A stretch of DNA of 64,000 nucleotides from Daphnia pulex. Its lineage: Eukaryota > Arthropoda > Branchiopoda > Diplostraca > Daphniidae. This document shows, piece after piece, positions 26,445 through 40,319 of the stretch (the stretch's first letter is position 1; each line of letters opens with the position of its first letter). The stretch covers positions 62,001-126,000 of the forward strand of contig NC_060026.1 in assembly GCF_021134715.1 (NCBI RefSeq), written 5' to 3'. Both the position numbers and the translations under genes were made by a program. Under the pieces are notes generated by a model. It made no database searches. It was given only the letters and a program-made list of their open reading frames with translations, and had not been told where the DNA came from.

Positions 26445-27781
26445 ATGGCGCCCCTTAAAGAAAGTAAAATGAGCGAATATGAATTGCAAAGAGTAAAAAA
26501 TATGGAAGAAAATCGACGTATTTTGGAAAGCATTCGTCAAGAACAGGTCTGAAAAACATGTTGTATATCTTTTCTGGTTTGATCATACTTAACTTAACCC
26601 TTCTCGTAAAACAGATTTACAAATTCGAAGCCTTGCAGCCAGCTGTTGTCAAGAAGAAAGAAAGAAAACCGGCAGAAGCAAGGCCCAAGAAAAAACCAAG
26701 AATTGAGACTGAAGGACAGCCAGAAGGTGCTGAAGTTGATGACGGTAGAAGAAAATCTTCCAGAATCAGTGGCAAGGTGAGGAAACTATTTCGCTTACTA
26801 GTCTTGCAGTGCTGACTGACATATAATTCTTTACTGAAAGGCCCCCGACAGGTCTAAAGGCATTGGTGATGACGATTCAGGTGATGATGATTATGAGGCA
26901 GATGAGTATGACGATGATGATTCAGAAGAAGAGGATGGTGAGGGAAGAAAGAGGAAACGAGTGAGAGGACCGCAGCAGAAAATTATTGTTCCCAAGAATC
27001 GTCCCAACTTTTACGGTGCCGTACCGGGAGTGGAAATTGGCCGAATTTGGGAAATGAGAATGCATGCATCGGCCGATGGAGTTATGCGTCCCCCAGTAGC
27101 TGGAATTCACGGAGGTATAAACAACATTACACAATTCTTACATTTCATTTATTTAAAAGTGTTTTGTTTCTTAAACTATAAGGTCCCGAAGGAGCTTATT
27201 CGATTGCCCTTTCTGGTGGCTACGAGGACGACATGGATCTTGGCGATTGTTTCACTTACACGGGAGAAGGCGGTCGAGCACTCAAAGGCACCAAAGCCAA
27301 TCCCAAGAACCTCCGAACTGCTCCGCAGAGCAAAGACCAGACTTTGACTAAAGGCAATTTAGCTCTCAGTTTAAACATTGAAACGAGGAAACCAGTTCGA
27401 GTCATTCGTGGATACAAGGCCAATACCGAATTCACCCCCGAATACGGCTACCGTTACGACGGTAAAAAAACAAAACAATTTTTTTAACACAAAAACAATG
27501 AATTTATTGCTATTAAACACCAATTCGCAGGATTGTATACGGTGGAAAAGTATTGGTTGTGTGTTGGCAAGTCTGGCTTCAAAGTCTTCAAGTTCGCCCT
27601 TAGGAGATGCCCCAATCAAGCGCCTCCACCGTGGGTCACCGATAAACGGAAAAAGACGGAAAAGAAAGAAGAATCAAACCAAAGTGAAGAAGATAAAGAC
27701 AAGCAGGAAGATGAGTCGGTCGACAAAGAAAATCGTGATAAAAGCCTCAACTCCCCTCCACCAGCTTCTTCTTCGGAATGA
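26445..27781 (+). CDS. SRA/YDG-domain protein without UHRF1 partner domains
   Basis: Five exons join in frame: 26445-26546, 26615-26776, 26841-27114, 27183-27461 and 27531-27781. The product has about 355 residues. The N-terminus ([20 protein letters not shown]) is followed by a Lys-rich nuclear-type segment and a long acidic run ([18 protein letters not shown]). The SRA domain then runs from [18 protein letters not shown] through [36 protein letters not shown] and [17 protein letters not shown] to [14 protein letters not shown] and [14 protein letters not shown]. The tail is acidic and Ser-rich. SRA domains in UHRF1 bind hemimethylated CpG. Here the ubiquitin-like, Tudor, PHD and RING parts of UHRF1 are absent, so it would be a DNA reader without its own ligase. 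Its stop lies 16 bp from the DNAAF5 stop. Confidence 0.88.
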
Positions 27782-27797
27782 ATTGAAAACTCCGTTT

Positions 27798-30329
27798 TTA
27801 TTGAACAATTTCAATTAATTTCTCGGGTGAAATGTTCATTTGATCCAAATTGACGTCCAGCATCGATTGCAAAATTCCTGTTTTAAATGAAACAAAAGTG
27901 TCAGCGGAAATAAACGGAAATGTGTGCCTTTTTTAAAATACCATCGGCGAATGTTTTAGACGGTAGATCGTCATCACGCGAAAGTACACGAACGAGGTCG
28001 GTAAACTTTTTCTCCATGACGTAAGGAGAGCCTTGGCGTCTCCAATGGATAAACACGTCTCTCAATCCAGTCATGACACCTTGCCGGACATCTTTAGACA
28101 CGTCATTCAATCGACCCATTAGAGCTGTAAGTAAAGTCAGTCAATCATCTATGCAAATTTGTAGGGAAACAAACAAAAGTAATTTGTTATACTCGTGAGA
28201 ATGGAATCTAGATTGGTTGGACGTCCAGCAAATAAGCAGTGTTGGAGTATCTTGATTGCAGCTAGCCGAGTATTGACCACTTCATCTTCCACCAAATCCA
28301 CAAAAGAATCGGCCATGATGTTGACGTTTGACGGAATTATTTCGAGTTTCCGGTGATGGATGGCCGCGTAAGCGCACAGTGCGGCTGAAGAACGTAGAAC
28401 TGAAGCCGATCGACCGGGTTTCCACTTGACACTGGCCAGTAAAATAGTTTGAAGCTGGGCAGGATCGATAGACTGCAAATGTTCCATGGATCCCGTCAGA
28501 ATGTTGAAGGATTTGAGTTTGACTTCCGGGTTGGGGTTGGAGCTGATCGTTTGGCGGAGGAGGTCGAAAACGTAACTGTCAATCATCTTCATATCTCCAG
28601 CCACAAACTGGAGAATACTCCACGACGGTGATGTTGTCGTCCACTGGCCTGGCTCGCCTTCAGAAGTGAGCAGGGCCGGTAACCGTTGCTGGATCATCGT
28701 TTCCACATTGGGGTACTCTAGGCGGACAGCCATTTTTTCCAGTAAACTCATTTGTCTTGAAGAGAAATCCGATTTTTTGGATCCTTCCAGTGACAGGGCG
28801 ACGGACACGAGTTGGTTCATCCGTTCGGCAGAGATTCCCACGTCTTTCTCGACCAGACTCTCGAGGCATTCGAGTAATGAAATGTCCTACGAAGTCAAAG
28901 CAAGTTATTGATAAAAAAACAAATTGTAGGCACAATCTCTGTTATACTTTTGTGGTGCTGAATTTGACGGCCATTTGAACGCACAGGTCCAAGGTACGAG
29001 GTGGATGGTTCGATTGTGTGGCAAGGAGGAATCCGTGGACAATGTGACTGTAAATAGTCAAATCGCAACTGCTGTTGGCTTCGATTTCTTCTTGTTTTCG
29101 GTTGGATAGCCACTCGAGAGCTTCTTCCGCACAGGTTTCGCCTATAAGTCGAGCAGACCTCCATGCCTGGTATAAAAAGGAAGGGGTTGAATTTAAATAA
29201 ATTATTTTATGGTCAAAATTTAATTTACCCAATTGCGAACGGACGCCTGTTCATCACCCGACTGGAATGTCAATATTTCCATCACAGTGGAAAGTTCCAG
29301 CTTTCTGTCTGGTATTTCGCGAACAAATTGGTAAAGGAGTTGAGCCGTTTGAATCCTCATGTCATTGCTCCAATTTTCAGCATCTTGGAGTAACTTGAGA
29401 ATCAGTTTACTGAAACATTTGGCAAATTGACGGATGAATTCTGTAATAGAATAAAAATATAGAAATACAAGGTGGAATTGAATCAATTAAAATTTATAAA
29501 TTAAACCTGACTGATTTTGGAGCAGCTGCCAGAAAGTTTCGGCTTCTTCGCTGACTTCGATGAAATCGTTGCATCTCCCCAGGAGAATGACAGGCAGCAA
29601 CAGGTGGAAATTTTGGTCATCCGATTCAACTTCTTGTGATACTTTGCCGACAGTTTGCACCATAGCCAGTTTCAGGGCTGGACTGCTGTCTGACCAGAAT
29701 TTCTCAACATCAGGTGCAATGTTGAGAATCGTCAGGGGTGAGTGGATCATGATGGGTTCCAGGGCTCTGACACACATGACACGTACTTTCATGGGCTGGG
29801 TTTTTAAATTTTGCATCAGTGGTTCAACAAAGAAATCAGCTTGAAGTCTAAAGTGATCATTTTTCTCTGACAAGCAAATGATGATGTCACAGGCTTCTTT
29901 GACAACCTCCCCATAACGATCTCTGACCATCAATTTCACCGATTGCGTCAGTTTGTCCAAATTTTCAAGGTAAACGGCTTGGATACTTTGGTTCACTACG
30001 ACAGAGTGGATGATTTTAGCCAATGTCAGGCGAACCTCTTCGGCTGGTTCAACCTCAAAACGCTCAACTGTGAGGTTGACAATGTCTTGAAACTGTTGGC
30101 TGTTGATTTTTTGATGAGAAGTTAGAAAAAGTAAAACTATGGAAGCTGACTCTCTGAGGCTGTCAACTTTATCACCGGACACGATTTTAACAAGGGGTTC
30201 TAACAGATAAGGGAGCCCGTCTAAATCTTTTCGTTCCGCACGTTTCTTGAGATCGAGCAAAGCCGCACGTCGCACCGATTTCTCATCACTTTCAAGTTGT
30301 TGGCACCAATTATTTCTTTCAGCTTCCAT
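27798..30329 (-). CDS. DNAAF5: Dynein axonemal assembly factor 5 (HEATR2), HEAT-repeat protein
   Basis: A cytoplasmic HEAT-repeat factor that helps pre-assemble ciliary dynein arms. The first exon, from MEAERNNWCQQLESDEKSVR at 30329, encodes about 270 residues of alpha-helical repeats. Later blocks match the family: NDMRIQTAQLLYQFVREIPD, SARLIGETCAEEALEWLS, a WKPGRSASVLRSSAALCAYA block that parallels the human protein's WHAGRTAAAIRTAA region, and MGRLNDVSKDVRQGVMTGLR near 28090. The last exon ends NISPEKLIEIVQ at 27798. Six exons give about 750 residues, slightly shorter than the human protein. It converges on the SRA gene with 16 bp between the stop codons, so their 3'UTRs almost certainly overlap. 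MMS19, another HEAT-repeat protein, was considered and fits less well. Confidence 0.82.
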
Positions 30330-31068
30330 GATTTACTAACTGTGCAAGTTTCTTTTTAGAAAGATTTTAACTTGAATAAAGGAAGTAAAATTTCTTTTCA
30401 CACGCTCTCTGCCACTCTTCCATTCAAGTTTTGATCGAATAGCAGACGAACAATAACAAGTTTCGTTGCTAAGTAACCAGAGTGAATACACCGCGACCTT
30501 TGAATTTTGAACGAAAGACACAATGAAGCACAATTAAAACGTGGTGAAATTTATCGATGAACAAATTTGTGTAATAAAATTATGAATACATTACCATTAT
30601 CTTACAATGATCTATGTTTGGAGAACTCACCGTCAGTTCCAAAGTCGGCATGTTCCAACTAATGAAGATACACGTTTGTTTTTTAATATTCATCATCATG
30701 GGCTCGTGACCCTAGTTGCTTAGTTGGACCAGACACTTTAAGACAGAAACACCACTGGAACAATTAAGAAACGATTGACGTAAGGGATTTTCATTTAAAA
30801 AATTGTCGAAAAATGAACTGATAATCACTCAGACTTAATAAAGGGTAAGTGTGTAAGTCAGCTATTGATGGGCTAATGTTTATTCAGAAATCTGAAATGG
30901 CGTTTGCGGTGGCGCAGTCAATAACAGGGCTTGAAATAATTGGAATCAGACAGCCGAAACCGAATGGAAAAATATTCTTATGAGTCGAGTTTCAACTTGA
31001 TTGTCGCGCCAAATCAATTTTCACGTTGGTCTATGTCGTTCTTTCTTCAGAAATTCGTGCTGCGCAAT
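30330..31068. other. Intergenic between DNAAF5 and the protease-homologue array
   Basis: Holds the DNAAF5 promoter and the 3' flank of array copy A. I see no gene. Confidence 0.4.
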
Positions 31069-32883
<1,815 letters not shown>

Positions 32884-33014
32884 TTACCTAAATCAAATAA
32901 CTTTCAAATCGACATTTGCTCATTATTAATGTAAGACCTGAGGATTAGAATTCATCTAACAACATTTAACTAGAATTCATTTTACACGTTAAATATATTA
33001 CTTTAAATTTAGGG

Positions 33015-33145
33015 ATTACCTTGATTCTTGCAGAAGATTGTTGTACATCAACCTGGACGGAAATTGGTATTGACTTTCGAGCTGGGCTGCCTTTTTATCG
33101 GTCGATTGAGACGACCCTTAACAGTTGCAAGAAGCACCGCCCCTT
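33015..33145 (-). promoter_or_regulatory. 5'UTR exon and core promoter of copy A
   Basis: A block shared by all complete array genes. On the minus strand a TATA-like AATAAAGGGGCGGTGC (near 33135-33150) is followed within about 120 bp by a splice donor (AATCAAG|GTAA, near 33018). That donor can join the acceptor just before the start codon at 32883. Conservation across copies supports a non-coding first exon. Confidence 0.5.
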
Positions 33146-33790
33146 TATTATTCAGAAACCGCAACGAATTGAGCAATTGAGCCACCGCCCTGTGAAACAG
33201 ACGAAAAAATGATTTAATTTATTTTCCAAATTATTTTGATGATTCGCGTTGTCAACACATGAAAGGTAACTGGGAGATGGACCGCGAATAATCTGCCATC
33301 GGTTAGTCAACCCACCGAATTCCCCGTCTTCTTCCATTGTGACTTTTTGTTTTTCCCAGGACCTTCACCGTGAGGGGAATACAAATCAAGTGGTTGGCCT
33401 TCGATACTCTTCAATTGGGGAGTCGACCACCGCCCTTTTGAAACAAACAAATTGAAACAAAAATATATTAGAATTCAATTTGCGCGTTGCCAGGCGACAT
33501 CACAAGGGAAAGAGAATAACGCCCCGTCATTTTCTCGTTAGTCTGAGAATAACGGCTCCGATTTCCACTTGTGACTTTTGGCTCTTGTCAGTCCATCTTC
33601 ATAGATGAGCGAAATGCAAATCAACTTGTTGGCCTTCCAGACTCTCAATTAGGAGCGATGCCCTTTCCTGCTAATACTCAAACTCGTCTTCTTCTGTCTT
33701 CAGTCAATATCCTCACGTCGTTTGTACTTTTGGCTATTGCTGAGTTTTGATTTCTAACTGGCTGACATCTCAATCGAGTAATCGGCGATC
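33120..33790. repeat. Duplicated upstream segment, copy 1
   Basis: About 650 bp that recurs almost unchanged and in the same orientation at 39175-39840. It begins with the caagaagcaccgcccctttat promoter block and ends after the gctattgctgagttttgatt stretch. No gene lies inside. Confidence 0.7.
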
Positions 33791-35454
33791 TTTCCTGATC
33801 CCGAAAATATATGATTCGTCGAATAACGACCTGATTGATTTAACACTCGATATGAATTTCTAGAATTTTTCTATCAAGTTTCATTTGCTACCATTTGGCC
33901 AACTCGTTTTACTGATTTTGTTACTCAACATGACAAGAGAAAGCGAAGAAATGAAAATAAAACTGATTAGGTGTGTTGGTAAAAACAATATTCTTAAGCT
34001 TTGCGTGAACATCCTCTTACCTCTTACCAGCCTACGACGCCAATAGCGACACTAATAGATAGAAAAAGACATACTTTATTACCAAAATATACTTTTACCA
34101 TAAAAAGTTATCCTCTAAAATTGACACCCCAGCATAATTTGTTTAAACGAAAAGAAAAAGTTAAAATAGTCAACGGATCTGCTTAAGCTTAGGCTCAACA
34201 ACTGACAACACATGGAGCAACAGAGGCCATGCTGGATCTTCAACAGAGTTAAGTTCAGAGAAAACTGGCAATACCAATTTTGTGCTGCTTGTAAGACTCA
34301 AGTAGACGTAATCATAATTCAATTCAAGCTTTTCAATTCACCATCAACGAAAACAAACTGATGTGCTATAGAGTGGAAATTAAAATTTAAGCAAGTTATT
34401 AGTAATAGAACCTTGTCAGCTGTTGTCAACTTCTCCAGGGGGGCGTACACTTATTCCACTGGGCAAACTCAATCCTTCCAGGTGTGTCTTCTTCAAGCAC
34501 GTCCATCCGGCCGGAACGTCTTGTTCATTCAAGGAAAACTTGTCCTGTTGGCTCAATCGTCTTCTGAATTATTTGGCAATCTGATCGGCTTCACCTTTAA
34601 TAGGAAAAAGGAAATGAAAGTCAACAACCGACAATTTCCGACAATTTCAGAAATGCATCAACAACGTATAGTTGCATCTCTTTCGTTTCGTTATTAACTC
34701 GACCACATGACTAGACAATTCAAGGTGGATAGAACAAATTAAAGCAGACAGCCAAACACCGTGTGCACTTAATACAACACACTTAATTTTCGAGCAGAAA
34801 AACCAATGGCTGATTGAAAATATGAATATGGTAATTAACTGAATTAGAAAAACCTCGTGGTGAATGGATCAATGTAATTATCGGGAGACGACACTGAGAG
34901 GCAGAATCAAATATAACGATAATCCTGGACAATATGCAATTAGCCAATCACGAAAAGAAGGTAGGGCAGAGAGACACAAATGGATGGAAAAACTCAATGG
35001 GCGACTCAATGTTCGCTGAAACTGAACTGAAAACTGACACCGCGGCCATTGAAAGCTGAAGAAATTTTCCCGCCATTTTGGGAGGATGGGGTTGCAGAAG
35101 GCGGCGGCCATGATGGATTCATTTCCTTACCCTACCTCCTAGTCTGAAAGAAGCGGGAGATTCAAACCCTGTTCAAAGACTTCAAACCAGATATTATTTT
35201 TTTTTAAACGCTGTCGTCAACGTCAAGCTCAAAAATGATACTGGATTGACAAATTAGGTGTGGCATGCTTGACATACCAATTGGAATGTATATTTGTTGC
35301 AACTTGGCTTTTCCTGACATGGCCCAATGGAGATGGCACAGATCCAAGACATGTGTCAAATTAAACGAGCAGACCAATAAAAATAAGATGGTCTATATTT
35401 ATACTTGCGAAGACTGCTGTTACCTACGCAAAATGTTAATTGAAGTAAAGCCAT
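33791..35454. other. Array spacer with one coding-like fragment and a conserved module
   Basis: At about 34425-34575 the minus strand reads SLNEQDVPAGWTCLKKTHLE followed by GLSLPSGISVRPPGEVDN, a protein-like island without known family or flanking exons. At 35070-35145 lies the module cccgccattttg…ggcggccatgatggatt, which also occurs near 40770, 47761, 53230 and 60190, once per array unit. Confidence 0.35.
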
Positions 35455-35535
35455 CAATCACGTTACAATTAAAACAAATTGAACAAGTTACCGAGTACAG
35501 CAGCACATTCTCAATTGATGGGGTTAAGTTTTAAT
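35455..35535 (-). pseudogene. Relic of a protease exon edge
   Basis: The stretch acaagttaccgagtacagcagcac matches the sequence at 41555-41600 and the exon-7 donor region of copy F (ACTC(T)CG|GTAA on the minus strand). Only about 80 bp survives, so it marks a lost CLIP-type protease copy. Confidence 0.4.
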
Positions 35536-35559
35536 TTATTTAATTTATCAATAAGAAAA

Positions 35560-35945
35560 ACTTTTCTCTTCCACATTTGTAGTAGGAGCTACTCGGACGA
35601 TTTTTGACAATTGTAACGTTCGGTCTATTGAGGAGCTGCACCAGCAGGCAAACGGGTGGGGTAGTGATACACTGATAATTGGATAATTCTTCCTGTTGAA
35701 CGACTTGTTCCGAATTGGGCCGCTCGAATAGTTATCAATGCAAATGCTCAAGTGCGAGTTAGTCGCTAACCTAAACAAATAGCGAACTAATAAGACTAAA
35801 AATGCTAATGAATTTCAACAAGATGCAGCATGAAAGAAAGTCGGCTCTTCATTCCAAGTAATCTTGATTGAAGGACTTGTCTGATTCAAAACGTTGTCAA
35901 GTGAAACAATTGTATACTATTAGAAAATATGGCAAGTGTCTGTCT
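35560..35945. repeat. Inverted duplication, left arm
   Basis: The reverse complement of this segment recurs at 41870-42250, with many shared 20-base words such as the stretches around 35725-35765 and 35830-35900. Outside this segment the flanks towards copies B and C match in direct orientation (35950-36060 with 42360-42460), so the segment was flipped after or during duplication. Confidence 0.7.
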
Positions 35946-36196
35946 AACTGTGTATAAACTATAAAGTAAGGGAGGCTGGGTAACAACAACTGGAAACAAC
36001 ATCCATCAATTGGGTTCCTCTTTCCAGGGGCACTGCTGATCCAAGAATGGTCAAATGAATCAACAAGGAATTGAAATAATTAAGGCGAATCACCCAAAAC
36101 CAAATTGAAAAATACAAGACAAAAAATTTGAATTTCATAATCGCGTCGCGTCACATCATGTGGGTCGTCTTCGTTATCTTCGTGCTGGTTCACTTT

Positions 36197-37870
36197 CTAA
36201 TTCGCACTGTACGTATCAATCCACGCCTTGAACGCCGACACTCTGGTTTGGAGGCTAGTTACCTCGCAACCCTCTGTCAAAACACAATGGTTTGATTTGT
36301 TGTTAAGTTCCTTTGTTTAATGTTCGCAAAAACCAAATGACCCATTGCAAAAAATTACCTTTGACGTAGCTGTTGATTCCAACTTGAGTCCAAATACCCG
36401 GCGACGATAGGACGACTACTGGGCCGCCAATGTCTTCCTACAGATGAAGTGAATTTTAGTTTTAGCACGTGGGAAAACGAACTTGACCGTTAAGAGGGAA
36501 ACTTACATCGCATATGGCTTTGATGTCCTCAGATTTTAAACAGATATTAGCGTCGGTAACATATTTGCCAAAATTTGTGTCCGCCTTGCAGTCGGAGTTG
36601 GGCAAAATCGAAACCGTGCCTTGGCTCAGCTTATTGAATGGAGCTTCTGAGGCTGATTAAATAAATAATATGCATTAAATATTGTAACCGATAATTATCA
36701 GTTGACAATCTTTCTTTACTTGGCAATCCCCATCCTATAATAACAGCCGATTGGTCGGCGTATTGGTCGATTTCTGTACTGGCCGGCGGCAGACAAACAG
36801 TTCCAACAGTCCTGGAAAGAACTACAGGTGCGTCCAGTGTTATAATGGCGATGTCATTAGCCTAACCCAAATAAAAATCAACCAATCAAATGTAAAAAAA
36901 AACAAAAAAACAATCCCGTTCAATTGCTGCAACTTACATGGGTGAAGGCATTGAATTTGCTGTGAAGGACAACTTTGCTGATCCTCCTCGTCATTTGGAC
37001 GTCGGCTACCCCCGTCTCCTTATTACTTGTCATCCCAGCCGCTACGGTCACGCCAGACATCTCATACAGAGACATTCTACACATGCAAGAAAAAGGAGAG
37101 GAAACAAATGACTTAAACAAATTATTAGAAATGGGTATTTGAAATCGTATTTACTTTTCCAAGCAACTGGCCGCCGAGAGAACTTTCGTGTCAGAAATCA
37201 AAGTCCCGCTACAAAACTCGTCATAATTAATGCCGATTTGCAGCAATTGAGCGTTTTCACTGTATTTTCTCAGAGTTACCTGTAATCAAATTCTAATTTA
37301 TCGCCATTAACGCGATTCAAGTTGTAAATCAATCAACTCACCAAGAACGGCCAGGCATTCGCCTTGGCTTCGGTCGCGTCTCCGCCGGTGACCCTTTCGC
37401 TCATCAATGGCCGTTTTGGTAAGGCGGTCGGTCCTTTGCCGCACTGTGTTGTTGCCGCTACTGCTTGCTTGCTGAACCAGGCATCTTCAAATGCAATCGG
37501 ACTAGGATGTCCGAATGAATAAGACCATCCACTGGGGTCCTGCTGTTGCTGGCGATACGCCATTGGGTGGAGATTGAAGGATGGCAACGGGACGAATCCT
37601 GGACTGACAATTTGGCCGAACAACGACTTGTCGTAAGAGGCATATCCCACACTGGCAACTGAATTCAATCAAATTTAGTCAGTACATCCATAAATTAAAA
37701 AAAAATATGGAAATTAATTTTGAAATACAATCGATGATGACGGCGTCATTTGTGCGAGAGACGCGAGGCAAGAAGGCGAAACTGGACGCTGGACTGCAGC
37801 AGCAGCTCAACAGAGTAGTCACGATCGCCAATAATACGACGGTCGAAAAACCTTTTCGATTGCTCGACAT
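36197..37870 (-). CDS. Serine protease homologue, array copy B (inactive)
   Basis: Same exon plan as copy A. The start at 37870 gives a signal peptide (MSSNRKGFSTVVLLAIVTTL, then LSCCCSPASS). The pro-region (VASVGYASYDKSLFGQIVSP) is followed directly by QCGKGPTALPKRP with no Thr or Gln-Gly linker. The protease-like part begins ERVTGGDATEAKANAWPFLV. His57 is Ser (LSAASCLEK). The Asp102 exon reads NDIAIITLDAPV. The active-site loop reads CDEDIGGPVVVLSS: Ser195 is Ile and oxyanion Gly193 is Glu. The C-terminus is AFKAWIDTYSAN. No stop or frameshift is seen, and the dead site looks maintained rather than decaying. Copy C is its nearest relative; the two share flanking DNA. Confidence 0.87.
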
Positions 37871-38117
37871 TCTCCTAAATTTGTATCCCGAAACATTCAA
37901 TCATTTGTATGCAAATAAGAATCACAAATTTCTAAAACAAACATGTTGTATGTTGGTCTTAACATTTAATTGATGAAAAATATAAATAATAATAATAATA
38001 GTAAGAAACATAAAACAACTAACTAGGGGAGCCCGACCGAAAGTTATAAAACATTGAATTGGAGTTAAATATGCAAGCTCAATATCTCATTGAATCAAAA
38101 TGTTTTTAATATTTGTA

Positions 38118-38255
38118 CCTTGATTGTTCCACAGGGTTGTTCGTGTTTCGACTTGGATGAAACTTGTGATTCACTTAAGAGCTGGGCTTCCCTTTTTATT
38201 GCCGGAGTGAGGACGCTCAAGAGTCGCAAGAAGCACCGCCCCTTTATCGTTCATC
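38118..38255 (-). promoter_or_regulatory. 5'UTR exon and core promoter of copy B
   Basis: Same block as upstream of copy A. The minus strand has GATAAAGGGGCGGTGC near 38240-38255 and a donor AATCAAG|GTAC near 38120. It joins the acceptor just before the start codon at 37870. Confidence 0.5.
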
Positions 38256-38869
38256 AACTGCGTTGAATTGAGCCACCGCCCTTTAATTAAAAAAGGAATC
38301 GGGGAGGATCTCAAAACTGATTTTCGTTCGATGCGTCTGGTGGCGGCTTTTGGCTCTATAGTCAGTCGACCTTCAGCGTGAGTTGATCCTGGAAGGAGGG
38401 ATCATCAATTTGAAGGTCGTACTTTTCCCTTCACAGTTTTGGCTTCATCCACCTTTCAATTGTTCTTGCTTGCTGACATATCAATCGAGTCGTTGGCGAA
38501 TAAATCACTGGCGTAACTACAACACAAATACCTATTCAAGTTCAAATTTGATTAGTCGAAAGGGCTGATTAGATTCAAACGTCGTAAGTGTAAAGCCACT
38601 GATAATTTGGTTGGATGATTTTCTCATGAATTTCCTTGGCTTGTATAAACCAACTCGTTTTACTTATTCCATTCATCACTCAACATGGAAAAAGAAAGAG
38701 AAAATGAAAAACGAAATACCTGTTTCAAAATGTCGCGGTTATTTTCATCCAAAGAAATCGTAATCTTGCCAAAAACTCCATGAATTTAAAATCAGTTTCC
38801 CACCACGTTGTGCCTAGACCAAATAATTCAGAAAAAATAAGTGAACATAATATATGTTCGCTCTGGCTA

Positions 38870-39120
38870 ATTGCGCGGCCAAATGTCGGTGTAGACTTGG
38901 TGACAAGTGCCACAAACCCGTTTGCAATTGGAATTATTGCCCTAACATTTGCTCGTTTTCAATTTAAAAAATAAAAAAAAAAGATTCGTTATAATTCTCA
39001 CTAAGGGTATTTGCCCAATGAAGGAGCGCACGAGACGACGTACGAGATCAACAACATTTGAAGGTGAGCCAGTTGCGCTCTTGAAGTGCAGAGCAAATGG
39101 TTAATAGGCACTGGAGTTTG
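38870..39120. repeat. Spacer repeat family, copy 1
   Basis: A unit with the landmarks tgtcggtgtagacttggtga, a poly(A)-like run, gagcgcacgagacgacgt and gaaggtgagccagttgcgct. It recurs at 45475-45710, 46020-46300, 51365-51620 and 57420-57560. Short open frames differ between copies, so I treat it as non-coding or a degraded mobile element. Confidence 0.6.
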
Positions 39121-39174
39121 AGCGATAAGAACGATTTATAGGTAAGGAACGGTACCCAGTCAGATAAGACGCTC

Positions 39175-39840
39175 AGAAGTGGCAAGAAGCACCGCCCCTT
39201 TATTATTCAGAAACCGCAACGAATTGAGTAATTGAGCCATCGCCCTGTGAAACAAAAGAAAAAATGATTTAATTTATTCCCAAATTATTTTGATGATTCG
39301 CGTTGTCAACACATGAAAGGTAACTGGGAGATGGACCGCGAATAATTTGCCATCGGTTAGTCAACTCACCGAATTCCCCGTCTTCTTCCATTGTGACTTT
39401 TTGTTTTTCCCACGACCTTCACCGTGAGGGGAATACAAATCAAGTGGTTGGCCTTCGATACTCTTCATTTGGGGAGTCGACCACCGCCCTTTTGAAACAA
39501 ACAAATTGAAACAAAAATATATTAGAATTCAATTTGCGCGTTGCCAGGCGACATCACGACAAGGAAAAGAGAATAACGCCCCGTCATTTTCTCGTTAGTC
39601 AACTCTGAGAATAATTGCTCCGATTGAGACTTTTGGCTCTACTCTGTCGATATTCATAGATGAGCGAAATGCAAATCAACTTGTTGGCCTTCCAGACTCT
39701 CAATTAGGAGCGATGCCCTTTCCTGCTAACACTCAAACTATCGTCTTCTTCTGTCTTCAGTCAATATCCTCACGTCGTTTGTACTTTTGGCTATTGCTGA
39801 GTTTTGATTTCTTACTTTATTAAATGTAGAGCTGATTCTG
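39175..39840. repeat. Duplicated upstream segment, copy 2 (orphan promoter block)
   Basis: Near-identical to 33120-33790, including the TATA-like AATAAAGGGGCGGTGC (-). Downstream of it there is no signal exon, so the promoter block is an orphan between copies B and C. Confidence 0.65.
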
Positions 39841-40319
39841 CCCAACAAACCTCATCGGTGCTGTAAGTCATCTGATCCCGAAAGTTGATTTCGTCGAACG
39901 AGCTGATGATTGATTTAACAGACGTAAATGACACTCAATTTGGATTTTTTTTTAAATTTTTCTAGGAAGTTTCATCTGCTACCATTTGGACAACTCGTTT
40001 TACTTATTTTGAGAATAAGGAGATATACAGCTGATTATTTGGAGGTGTTTGTAAAAAATACCTAAGCTTTGCCCAGTCCAGCCCGAGTCCGACCTAGTGT
40101 CAGCCTACGAGGCAAACAACGATACAAAAAGACAAAGACTTTTCCCCATTATGTTATTTTATGTCGCGACTACATCCCATTATTTGTTTTGATGAAAACA
40201 GTCTTTTTTTGTTTTGTTCAGCATAGCTTTTACAGGGAATTGGATATTTATAATTTCAATATCAAATAACGATTGAGTGTAAAAGAAAACCACCAAGAAT
40301 AAACAACTAGCAAGAGTAA

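Noticed and set aside
27798-30329. Annotation as MMS19
   Set aside because: Both are HEAT-repeat proteins, but the C-terminal blocks (GRLNDVSKDVR, KWKPGRSASVLRSSAA) fit DNAAF5/HEATR2 better.
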